A DNA stretch of 14,061 nt from Candidatus Mcinerneyibacterium aminivorans. GTDB taxonomy: Bacteria; Macinerneyibacteriota; Macinerneyibacteria; Macinerneyibacteriales; Macinerneyibacteriaceae. The stretch covers positions 1-14,061 of the forward strand of contig VSIX01000014.1 of NCBI GenBank assembly GCA_008086245.1. Direction: 5' to 3'. The notes beneath the pieces are model-generated. The model worked only from the letters and a program-made list of their open reading frames with translations, ran no database searches and was not told where the DNA came from. Positions 1 through 6,017 of this stretch are shown here, piece after piece (the stretch's first letter is position 1; each line of letters begins with the position of its first letter). A program made the translations under genes and the position numbers.

Positions 1-1945
1 CTAATAAACTTCCTGGATATTCAACATTTTTAATTTTATCTATTATATTAACAAATGGTTGTGGAATAACCTCTTTTGGATCACAATTATTATCATCTAT
101 TTTTTCTTCAATCTTATATGCTATATATTTTTGTTTTAATGGTTTTCCAATTTTACCTAATTTATTTTTCCCTTCCTCAATCCATTCATCATATTTTTCT
201 ATATTATCCTCCACTACACTTTCATAATTATTTTCAAAAACAGCATAAATATCATTTATTTTAGTCGAAACCTCATTAATATTTTCAACTTCTTCACCAC
301 ACATATTTAATAACTCAATTGTTTTCTCCTTCATTTTATCACTATCATTATTTTTATCTCCATCAAAAATTATATATGTAGGTAATTTAAAACCATTAAA
401 TATCCTTAAAAATCTATCCATAGATCCTTTTCCATTAGTAGGAATAAGTGCTACATTATTCTTATCTAAATCATAATTCAACAATTCTGCAAAAATAGGA
501 AAAGTATATAATTCAGTCGATCCCTCTACTAACACAATCTTATCAGCAAAAAATCCCTCATTAGCTATTGGATCAAAAACATTTTTATACAGTTCTCTCA
601 TTCCTATTTCATTAGGATCTATATTTTCATGCCTGTTATTAAAATCCTTTATCATTTTATCCATAGTTAATTGAAATATTTGACTTTTATTTTCTTTTTT
701 CTTTACTATTCCAACTTCATCAAATTTAATAATATCCACTAAAAGATTAGAATGAGTAGAATAAAAAACTTGATCTCCACTTTTTGCTATTGTATGTAAA
801 ACTTTTAAAAAAGTTTTTTGAGCTTGGGGATGTAAATATAATTCAGGTTCTTCAATTAGGAAAAGAATATTTCTATCTTTTTCTTCCTCATTTTTCATCA
901 ATAATTCGGAATATGCTCTCAGAATACTTACAATCATTGAGCGTTGTAACCCATGTCCTTTAGTTTCAATAGAAGTTCTTACACCATCATCAGCAAATAT
1001 TTTTGTATTTGAAAATATATCTTTAATATTGGGTACTTCCATTTCTAGTTCTATTTTACATTCCATTAATTCTTTCACATATTTATTCAAGTTTTGTTCA
1101 ATTTTTTCTATAGCACTTAATCTCTCTGAGTCTTCATTTTCTTTGATATTTAATAAACTATTTAATTCTTCTATTTTTTTATCAACTATTTCTTTTTTTT
1201 CTGAGGGGATTTTGTTCAATATCGAATTTATTAATTTTCCAAATGGGTTATACTTTGATACTTTTGCTTCATCACTTATATCTTTAACTGCTGGTATTAA
1301 TATTAACTCAGGCAAATTTGATTTTAATACACTACTTAAACCCTGTGGGTTTTTAAATTCTTGGTCTTTAAAGTTGATAATATCTTTATTATCTTTTATA
1401 AATAATTTTATAGCTTTTTTCCAAGTACTTACATTTGGCTTCCCTTTAAATTCATCAAAATAATCAAAGAAATTTTCATCTTCAATAACTAATTCATCTT
1501 TTCTTTTCCACCATTTATCTCTAATTTTTGCCTTTATTTTATTGGTTTGTAACCATTCATAATCAGGTACTGATTTAGTAGCAATTCTATTTATATCATA
1601 ATCATCTTCTTCTTCAATATAATGGTAAGTTCTTTTTATTTTTAGTTTTTCTATCAACTCACCATTAATCTTCTCATACTTTAAATAATAATTAAATTTA
1701 TCTTTTTCATAATCATTTAAATCTTTAAATTTTATAGAAATTTCTATTGGATCATCCAAATTGTAATTAAAGAAACAATCTTTATCTAATAACTTTTTTG
1801 AAGAATTAAAGAAAAGATTTAAAGCTTTTAAAATGTTGGATTTTCCACTATTATTTTTACCTACAAAAGCAAAAATATCTCTAGGTTGGAATTCTAAATC
1901 ATATAATGATCTGAAATTTTTGATATGAATATTTTCAATTTTCAT
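1..1945 (-). CDS. OLD-family ATP-dependent endonuclease (ABC ATPase + Toprim), 3' end outside window
   Basis: The frame is open from an ATG at 1945 through the left edge (648 codons seen, no stop), so the C-terminus is missing. Seen: an SMC/ABC-type ATPase N-terminus with Walker A GKNNSGKS at residues 29-36, a signature-like KGHGLQR at 329-335, Walker B ending LIEEP with E365/E366, then LYLHPQ, and an H-loop THS with H398. A Toprim domain follows, with LVEGSTE (E474) and DGD (D528, D530), and later a GKPLKQK stretch typical of the family's C-terminus. Known: OLD nucleases use ATPase dimers and a two-metal Toprim site to cut DNA, and many act in phage defence, either alone (class 1) or with a UvrD-like helicase (class 2, Gabija GajA). 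Any partner gene would lie left of the window, so the subtype is undecided. The N-terminal ATPase is long because of a helical insertion at roughly residues 100-320. The ribosome binding site AAGGAG sits 6-7 nt before the ATG. Confidence 0.9.
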   Translation of the reverse strand, partial: MKIENIHIKNFRSLYDLEFQPRDIFAFVGKNNSGKSNILKALNLFFNSSKKLLDKDCFFNYNLDDPIEISIKFKDLNDYEKDKFNYYLKYEKINGELIEKLKIKRTYHYIEEEDDYDINRIATKSVPDYEWLQTNKIKAKIRDKWWKRKDELVIEDENFFDYFDEFKGKPNVSTWKKAIKLFIKDNKDIINFKDQEFKNPQGLSSVLKSNLPELILIPAVKDISDEAKVSKYNPFGKLINSILNKIPSEKKEIVDKKIEELNSLLNIKENEDSERLSAIEKIEQNLNKYVKELMECKIELEMEVPNIKDIFSNTKIFADDGVRTSIETKGHGLQRSMIVSILRAYSELLMKNEEEKDRNILFLIEEPELYLHPQAQKTFLKVLHTIAKSGDQVFYSTHSNLLVDIIKFDEVGIVKKKENKSQIFQLTMDKMIKDFNNRHENIDPNEIGMRELYKNVFDPIANEGFFADKIVLVEGSTELYTFPIFAELLNYDLDKNNVALIPTNGKGSMDRFLRIFNGFKLPTYIIFDGDKNNDSDKMKEKTIELLNMCGEEVENINEVSTKINDIYAVFENNYESVVEDNIEKYDEWIEEGKNKLGKIGKPLKQKYIAYKIEEKIDDNNCDPKEVIPQPFVNIIDKIKNVEYPGSLL

Positions 1946-1969
1946 AAAAAACTCCTTTATATAATATTT

Positions 1970-1998
1970 ATTCTACCAATACAAAAACCAAAAATCAA
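1970..1998 (-). promoter_or_regulatory. Promoter of the OLD-family gene
   Basis: On the minus strand, -35 TTGATT (1993-1998) and -10 TAGAAT (1970-1975) are separated by exactly 17 nt. The -10 matches the sigma70 consensus at 5 of 6 and the -35 at 4 of 6. Transcription would start near 1963, leaving a leader of roughly 18 nt that holds the ribosome binding site. Prediction from sequence only. Confidence 0.55.
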
Positions 1999-2175
1999 CC
2001 ACAAAAAACGGTCCCGGGTCTTAAGTCGTAGGTCATTGGCTTAAAAGTAATTCCTTCGATGGATTTACTCATAATTCGTGCGAATTCGTTTAATTCGTTG
2101 TTCTTTAAAAATCTTTTCAAAACAATTACATAAATAGTTAATAGTAATACCCCGAAAAAAATAAATATACTTTTG

Positions 2176-2300
2176 GAAGATCCTGAGACAAGCTCAGGAT
2201 GACTAAATTCGTATATTTTTTAAATTACCAGCATTTATATTCTTTTCTTCAGGATATTACTTTCAAAACTTTCAATTTTCATCTTTCAATTTTCAATTGG
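2176..2300 (+). repeat. Dispersed intergenic repeat, copy 1
   Basis: A 25-nt block at 2185-2209 is identical to 3067-3091. Similarity continues with small indels through a shared ATTACCAGCATTTATA segment and a CAATTTTCAATTT-rich tail to about 2300, matching about 3189 in the second copy. A shorter partial copy lies at 2908-2976. The tail overlaps the 3' end of the 136-aa gene, where it supplies the codons for the last residues, so the repeat has become part of that gene or the gene was trimmed by it. Confidence 0.8.
2180..2200. repeat. Short perfect hairpin at the head of the dispersed repeat
   Basis: ATCCTGAG (2180-2187) and CTCAGGAT (2193-2200) form a perfect 8-bp stem with loop ACAAG. It is not followed by a T-run on either strand, so an intrinsic terminator is unlikely. 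The same ACAAG loop in a related stem occurs at 13743-13761. Confidence 0.8.
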
Positions 2301-2696
2301 CATAGTATTCATATTCCTCACTTTCAAATTAAACTCCCTGTATGAAGTCTCCCCCGGTCCGTGTGTTGCAAGTTCAAGCTTTTTTATATAATTACCGAGC
2401 AGGTACTCGAGGCTTAAATCCAGCTTTTTTTTGTATATAGGCAGATATCCCCTTTCTTCATTAAACTCCATTTGCTCCTTATATGTTTCTCCGACTTCCT
2501 TCTTATCGCAGTAGTAGAATATAAAATGCTCCTTTCTCGGATATTTATTGGCAAAAACAAATTTTATACCTACAAAATCGAATCTCTCCGGATCGAGACC
2601 GAAGTCTTTCATTAATTCCATTTTCCCCCTTTTTCTGAAGAATTCGGTAGTTACGGTACCTTTATCCTTTAATTTTTGGTTATTTGGTTTGTTCAT
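2286..2696 (-). CDS. Hypothetical protein, 136 aa
   Basis: I do not recognise this protein. The start at 2696 (MNKPNNQ) is chosen over an in-frame upstream start at 2735 because AAAGGAGAGGAG lies directly before it and nothing comparable precedes the longer form. The product is soluble, without a signal peptide or membrane segment, and rich in charged and aromatic residues. It includes FDFVGIKFVFANKY, KEHFIFYYCDKKE and a Gly-rich HGPGET stretch at residues 112-117. An alternating beta-strand pattern in the first half and a helical LDLSLEYLLGNYIKKLELA segment in the second suggest a small folded domain. It stands alone, flanked by repeats on both sides. Its 3' end lies in a dispersed repeat. 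Codon use is less AT-biased than that of the OLD gene next to it, which may point to different histories. Strong start signals and absence of stops support a real gene. Confidence 0.65.
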   Translation of the reverse strand: MNKPNNQKLKDKGTVTTEFFRKRGKMELMKDFGLDPERFDFVGIKFVFANKYPRKEHFIFYYCDKKEVGETYKEQMEFNEERGYLPIYKKKLDLSLEYLLGNYIKKLELATHGPGETSYREFNLKVRNMNTMPIEN

Positions 2697-2854
2697 ATAA
2701 CTCCTCTCCTTTAGAAAACAACGCGTATTGTACATCGTACAAAGTACAAAGTTTGAAAGTTAAACCCCCGAGTTTAACAAATAATCAAAATACAAACCTT
2801 TAAAAATTCTTAAACGCTAACCTTCAAAGAAAAAATTAAATGTAATACTAGAAG

Positions 2855-2894
2855 ATTCCTGAATTCCGCTCATTTTATTCGCTCCATCAGGAAT
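2855..2894. repeat. Hairpin with loop related to the 13.4-kb hairpin pair
   Basis: ATTCCTGA (2855-2862) pairs with TCAGGAAT (2887-2894), enclosing a 24-nt loop. The loop core CTCATTTTATTCG matches the loop of the hairpin at 13479-13510 at 11 of 13 positions although the stems differ completely. Confidence 0.6.
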
Positions 2895-2907
2895 TTTCAT
2901 TTTTATG

Positions 2908-2976
2908 CTTATTAATATTTATAATCATTTCCCCAGAGGTATAACTTTTAAGAACTTTCAATTTTCATCTTTGCCC
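2908..2976 (+). repeat. Dispersed intergenic repeat, partial copy
   Basis: The segment shares ATTTATAATCATTTC, CCAGAGGTAT and ACTTTTAAGAACTTTC with the copy ending near 3160, and AACTTTCAATTTTCATCTTT with the copy at 2265-2285. It lacks the hairpin head. Confidence 0.7.
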
Positions 2977-3036
2977 TTACATACGGGCCAGCTTGACTGA
3001 AATTTTCAATTTAATAATCGGTAATGACGATTTTTA

Positions 3037-3189
3037 TTTCCCTTTCTTATGGGACAGACTTGGCTGGAGACAAGCTCAGGATGACTAAATTTGTATATTT
3101 AAAAAATTACCAGCATTTATAATCATTTCTCCAGAGGTATTACTTTTAAGAACTTTCCTCTTTCAATTTTCAATTTTCAATTTCAAATT
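3037..3189 (+). repeat. Dispersed intergenic repeat, longest copy
   Basis: The left 48 nt (about 3037-3085) align without gaps to the reverse complement of 13641-13690, including 25 identical bases (TTCCCTTTCTTATGGGACAG and the following five). The right part (3067-3189) matches the copy at 2185-2300. It is therefore a composite joining two repeat halves found separately elsewhere in the window. Confidence 0.8.
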
Positions 3190-3205
3190 ATCTTTGATAA
3201 TTTGA
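3183..3205. repeat. Perfect 10-bp hairpin
   Basis: TCAAATTATC (3183-3192) and GATAATTTGA (3196-3205) are perfect complements around a 3-nt loop. It adjoins the larger hairpin at 3206-3257. No T-run follows directly, so terminator activity is doubtful. Confidence 0.7.
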
Positions 3206-3459
3206 CAGCAATTTTTTTAACAGAGACCCGGGGGTTGACCGGATCTCCGTTTTGCTGGTTGCCTCCAGGTGATGTAGGTTTATGTGTTTTTATCCTTCTT
3301 AGGGGATAAGGGGAAGATAAAGGAGATTATCTGTATGGATGTGGCAAGTTAGAATATAATCCTGGAAGCTGTGCAAACTAAGGCTTTTATAACCGCAATA
3401 ATAATCATCCTTGCTTTAATGAGAAATCATTGTGCAGGTTAAATAATTTTCTTCAATAA
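3196..3459 (+). pseudogene. Possible gene remnant, frame broken by two TAA stops
   Basis: One frame reads through as protein-like text apart from TAA at 3307-3309 and 3379-3381 and ends at TAA 3457-3459. It includes LTGSPFCWLPPGDVGLC, then YGCGKLEYNPGSC, then YNRNNNHPCFNEKSLC. The Cys, Gly, Pro, Trp and Asn content is unlike random AT-rich DNA. The Asn-rich NRNNN run faintly recalls the C-terminal end of C-type-lectin/formylglycine-like variable domains, but that is speculation. No start codon with a ribosome binding site is evident. It may equally be non-coding DNA. Confidence 0.2.
3206..3257 (-). other. Interrupted 19-bp hairpin, pairing best as minus-strand RNA
   Basis: Inner arms 3219-3231 and 3239-3251 pair over 13 bp with a 7-nt loop. 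Outer arms CAGCAA (3206-3211) and TTGCTG (3252-3257) add 6 bp, with a bulge of seven identical bases (3212-3218). Read as minus-strand RNA the two irregular inner pairs are G-U wobbles. Read as plus-strand RNA they are A-C mismatches, so the functional transcript, if any, is the minus strand. The arms begin AAC and end GTT, faintly like an integron attC site, but the element is too short for one. No function is assigned. Confidence 0.5.
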
Positions 3460-3579
3460 TAATTTATTACAGCAAAAAATTAGAAAAATATTTATCACCA
3501 ATATTATTTTAAATTCAATCCCGGGCTTTATCATCTTTAACTATTATAATTTTCTCAGCCCGCCCTTTTATGAAATTAT

Positions 3580-3792
3580 TTATGCTTCTTTAAGGTTATT
3601 CTGTGCCCTATAAAATTCTTCGAGTTCCTCCTGTGTATATACCGATTTTATAGCTTCGGGATAGCTATCTTTAAAAATTAAAACATGCCCCTTTTGATTT
3701 ATGATATAATCCTTCTTTTCTTTGCCCTCTGGAGAATAATATTCAAAATAACCGTTATCGGATATTTCTACTTTAAACGGATAAATTGCCAT
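3580..3792 (-). CDS. Small hypothetical protein, 70 aa
   Basis: I do not recognise this protein. AAGGAGG lies 5 nt before the ATG at 3792, a near-perfect ribosome binding site, which is the main support for expression. The product has no signal peptide or membrane segment. The first two thirds read as short beta strands (YPFKVEISDNGYFEYYSPEG, then HVLIFKD), and the C-terminus (residues 51-69, YTQEELEEFYRAQNNLKEA) as an amphipathic helix. It lies 53 nt downstream of the 58-aa gene on the same strand, so the two are probably co-transcribed. A small two-gene unit of this size can be a toxin-antitoxin pair, but neither protein shows a motif of a known family, so this is only a possibility. Confidence 0.65.
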   Translation of the reverse strand: MAIYPFKVEISDNGYFEYYSPEGKEKKDYIINQKGHVLIFKDSYPEAIKSVYTQEELEEFYRAQNNLKEA

Positions 3793-3845
3793 GAAATCCT
3801 CCTTATCTTTCTAATAGTCCAGGCTGGTTTTTCATCATTATTTTA

Positions 3846-4022
3846 TCAGACCTGTAAAATCTTACTGGTTTTTAAAGCAATATGGTTAAGAAGCTGCTCT
3901 TCCTGTTCACAAATATGTCTGTATTCGATTTCCGTGATTTTACCTTTTCTTAATTTCAAGAGAGCTTCTTCCCGTCTTTTTTTCAGATCATCCCGTTTAC
4001 CCCAGATCTCTTTCAGACTCAT
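3846..4022 (-). CDS. Small charged helical protein, 58 aa
   Basis: ATG at 4022 is preceded by AAGGAGGT with a 4-nt gap to the start; the frame stops at TGA 3846-3848. The product begins MSLKEIWGKRDDLKKRREEA and continues with LLKLRKGKITEIEYRHICEQ, then EEQLLNHIALKTSKILQV. It is almost entirely helix-forming and heavily charged, with heptad-like Leu/Ile spacing compatible with a coiled coil or a helix-turn-helix-sized bundle, and has one Cys at residue 38. There is no signal peptide or membrane segment. It is the first gene of a two-gene cassette with the 70-aa protein. I do not recognise a family. The strong ribosome binding site and the arrangement with a second small gene with the same kind of start make it a likely real gene. 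Confidence 0.6.
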   Translation of the reverse strand: MSLKEIWGKRDDLKKRREEALLKLRKGKITEIEYRHICEQEEQLLNHIALKTSKILQV

Positions 4023-4116
4023 AAATACCTCCTTTTATATAAACATTTTGCAATTCGTTTATTTCTTAACTAATTTAAATGTAAACATATATTTTGATTT
4101 CTCAATACACAATTTT

Positions 4117-4148
4117 ATGAACTGTAGTATTTCGTCGATGAACTGTAG
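4117..4148. repeat. 11-bp direct repeat spaced by two helical turns
   Basis: ATGAACTGTAG occurs at 4117-4127 and 4138-4148, a 21-bp period that would place both copies on the same face of the helix. Its position between divergent genes fits a pair of binding sites for a regulator, but no regulator gene is nearby and chance is possible. Confidence 0.4.
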
Positions 4149-4280
4149 AACTAAATCTGTTTAAATCAAATAAATTGATTTAAAAGAGGAAAATTGAAAA
4201 TTTTCGATTAGATATTTACTTTTAATTTTGTTTAGACCTAATTTGATTAAAAACTGCCAAAGCAATTTTTTAAATCCAGA

Positions 4281-4308
4281 TTGTTAAATTTGATCTTTAT
4301 ACTATACT
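4281..4308 (+). promoter_or_regulatory. Promoter of the lipoprotein gene
   Basis: -35 TTGTTA (4281-4286) and -10 TATACT (4303-4308) are spaced by 16 nt; the -10 matches consensus at 5 of 6. Transcription would start near 4315, about 20 nt before the ATG, leaving room for AAGGAGG. Confidence 0.5.
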
Positions 4309-4336
4309 TGATAGAATATATTAAGGAGGCGTTTCT

Positions 4337-5161
4337 ATGTATAAAAAATTTATTGTTTTAATTACTGTTTTACTTTTAGTGCTATTTGGTTTTGCATGCA
4401 GTTCCTCTACGGGTTCATCAAATAATCCGCCTGATGCTGATTTTATGAGTACGGTTAACTCTTCAGTTGATGATTTGAGCCTTGCTGCAGCTGGCGATTC
4501 TTCCTACTCCGAACATAGTTCATATGATAGTTTATTCGGAACTAATCCAGGATTGTTTCCTTTATTTCAAAACTACATGAATCTCTACGAAGATTTTTCT
4601 GTAAATGCAACCTATAACAGCCAGGAAGATAGGTGGGAAGCAACTGTTCCAGACCCGGAAGAACCAACCAGTGATATAACAGTTTATGGAATTATGTCGG
4701 ACAATTATATTGAACTTTATATTTCAGGCAGCAGTAATTTTGAAGTTTTCTTCTATCCCGATGAAGATTCAATAACTATAAATATCACCGGAGATCCATC
4801 AACTTCAAATCCCCATATAAGAGCCGAACTCTATAAATCCGGAGACTACTATTACGGTTTTACAATTTTACAGGATTCCTTATCTTATGCTTGTTTTACT
4901 AAATTTAAATTTAAGAATATTGACCCCACTGATGATTTTCAGCTTTATTACGGTTCATATAGACCGCTTATATATTCCAATATCTCTTCTTTAGACAATC
5001 CCGCGGTGGCTGAAGTTGATATTTCCACCTATCCTTATCTTAGAGATAGAACTGTGGATCCGGATTCCTGGTATATGAATCTAGACGATATGTATGAACA
5101 GATTAATATTACCTTTGATGGTACACTATTTGAGGCCACTGAATTAATGGGGGTAATGTAG
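4337..5161 (+). CDS. Predicted lipoprotein of unknown function, 274 aa
   Basis: The N-terminus is a type II signal peptide: Lys at 3-4, a hydrophobic core (FIVLITVLLLVLFGF) and Cys21 followed by a Ser/Thr/Gly/Asn linker (CSSSTGSSNNPPDADF). The residues before Cys are G-F-A, a relaxed lipobox rather than the classical LAGC; spirochaetes in particular tolerate this. Mature residues 30-274 are acidic, rich in Tyr, Ser, Asp and beta-strand patterns, with no recognisable domain. AAGGAGG lies 7 nt before the ATG and a promoter just upstream, so it is probably monocistronic. It converges with the bat operon, 108 nt from the end of batE. I do not recognise the family; surface or periplasmic anchoring is the only functional inference. 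Confidence 0.8.
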   Translation: MYKKFIVLITVLLLVLFGFACSSSTGSSNNPPDADFMSTVNSSVDDLSLAAAGDSSYSEHSSYDSLFGTNPGLFPLFQNYMNLYEDFSVNATYNSQEDRWEATVPDPEEPTSDITVYGIMSDNYIELYISGSSNFEVFFYPDEDSITINITGDPSTSNPHIRAELYKSGDYYYGFTILQDSLSYACFTKFKFKNIDPTDDFQLYYGSYRPLIYSNISSLDNPAVAEVDISTYPYLRDRTVDPDSWYMNLDDMYEQINITFDGTLFEATELMGVM

Positions 5162-5269
5162 AAATCAGCTAGTAATTTTTCAAGCTGTACTCAGACTCCC
5201 ACAGACACTTTTTTAAAACTTCCTGGCAATATCGGTCAAGCTATTTATTCTTTGCTGGAAATTTACAGG

Positions 5270-6016
5270 TTAAATTTGACCAATTTGATTCTGATTATTT
5301 ACCTTAATCCACCCGGTATACCCGTTCTTAAGAACAATTAAGTACCAGTCCCCGGTTCTGTTTTTGATATGAAATTCATTCCCCCCGTGTACCGTAAAAA
5401 CCGATGTGCTGTCTGCATTTGGTTCGCTTTTAGCTTCCGTCTTTTTATTGAGATAGACATAATTAACCCTGCTGTAATTTAAATACGATATGCCGGTAAA
5501 AAAAATAAATAAAATTAGAAGGAATATCGAAACCGATAGAATTATTTTTCGATTTTTGAATTTTTTAGAATAAAATACCACTGATGATATCATCATGAGT
5601 AAAAAACTTAAGAATGCGCTTATATTTAAGTTGAAAATATGTGAGATTTTTTCCAGGATTTTATTGAATAAATTTTTGTCCGGGGTTTTAATTTGATTTT
5701 TTAGCCGGCCCCTTACAAGCTTCAGATTAGTTAGGGCAGTTTTGCTATCCGGTTTGATTTTAAGGGCTTTCAAATAGTAAAGCTTTGCGTGGGCCATATT
5801 ATCCATCTTAAAATATGTGTTAGCAATATTGTAATATATCCCAAAACTATCAACTTCTTTTTCTATGCTTTTATAAATTTCAAGGGCCTTCTCGTATTTT
5901 TGCTGCTGATAAAGCTTATTTGCCCTTTCAGCTTTTGCTTTTAAAGCATCCGAAAAAACGAACCCCGTGAATAAAAGAATAATTATTATTAAATATAAAT
6001 ATTTTTTATCCCCCAT
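5270..6016 (-). CDS. batE: BatE: TPR and SH3-like membrane protein, last gene of the bat operon
   Basis: BatE proteins are thought to bind partner proteins in the periplasm beside the BatA/BatB complex. From the ATG at 6016 the 248-aa product shows a signal/anchor segment (residues 7-23), two or three TPR-type helices pairs (about 27-95, with ANTYFKMDNMAHAKLYYLKALKIKPD), two membrane segments (about 132-148 and 157-175), and a C-terminal SH3-like domain (about 184-240) ending in GDWYLIVLKNGYTGWIKV. This order is the normal BatE layout. I prefer ATG 6016 to the in-frame TTG at 6034: GAGG lies 6 nt before the ATG and starts 1 nt after the batD stop, giving translational coupling. No obvious intrinsic terminator follows. 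Confidence 0.85.
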   Translation of the reverse strand: MGDKKYLYLIIIILLFTGFVFSDALKAKAERANKLYQQQKYEKALEIYKSIEKEVDSFGIYYNIANTYFKMDNMAHAKLYYLKALKIKPDSKTALTNLKLVRGRLKNQIKTPDKNLFNKILEKISHIFNLNISAFLSFLLMMISSVVFYSKKFKNRKIILSVSIFLLILFIFFTGISYLNYSRVNYVYLNKKTEAKSEPNADSTSVFTVHGGNEFHIKNRTGDWYLIVLKNGYTGWIKVNNQNQIGQI

Positions 6017-6017
6017 T

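Larger units (their letters stand above)
1946..2285. other. Non-coding stretch between the OLD gene and the 136-aa gene
   Basis: No gene is seen. It holds the OLD promoter at its left end, then low-complexity text-like repeats (around 2014-2040 and 2070-2102, including variants of AATTCG), then a dispersed repeat that begins with a strong hairpin (listed separately) and runs into the last codons of the 136-aa gene. Confidence 0.7.
2697..3579. other. Non-coding, repeat-filled stretch of about 880 bp
   Basis: No intact gene is visible on either strand. It contains a 7-bp inverted repeat GTTAAAC/GTTTAAC with loop CCCCGA (2759-2778) about 65 nt upstream of the 136-aa start, which could be an operator or hairpin. 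It also holds a longer hairpin at 2855-2894, partial and full dispersed repeats (2908-2976, 3037-3189), two strong hairpins (3183-3205 and 3206-3257), and a reading frame broken by stops (3196-3459). GC is locally higher at about 3220-3320 than in the surroundings. Confidence 0.7.
4023..4336. other. Divergent intergenic region between small-protein cassette and lipoprotein gene
   Basis: No gene is visible. It must carry the start signals of two divergent units. The lipoprotein promoter is at 4281-4308. I see no convincing -35/-10 pair for the leftward cassette, although a TTTACA lies at 4081-4086 on the minus strand. An 11-bp direct repeat (4117-4127, 4138-4148) lies in the middle. Confidence 0.6.

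Noticed and set aside
1029-1463. Plus-strand 144-codon frame opposite the OLD gene
   Set aside because: The opposing frame has continuous catalytic motifs and a promoter; this one is low-complexity antisense.
1-1945. Assignment as Gabija gajA
   Set aside because: The defining helicase partner would be outside the window; the Toprim ATPase alone does not separate Gabija from stand-alone OLD.
3206-3257. Integron attC site
   Set aside because: AAC and GTT ends are present, but the core boxes match poorly, the element is shorter than known attC sites, and no integrase is in view.
3390-3440. Diversity-generating retroelement variable region (NRNNN run)
   Set aside because: No reverse transcriptase, no template repeat in the window, and the frame is broken by stops.
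3685-4164. A 159-codon plus-strand frame overlapping the small-gene cassette
   Set aside because: It is hydrophobic antisense text with no ribosome binding site, while both minus-strand genes under it have near-perfect ones.
5162-5269. Intrinsic terminator between the convergent lipoprotein gene and batE
   Set aside because: Only 4-bp stems are visible next to the T-runs; none is strong enough to call.
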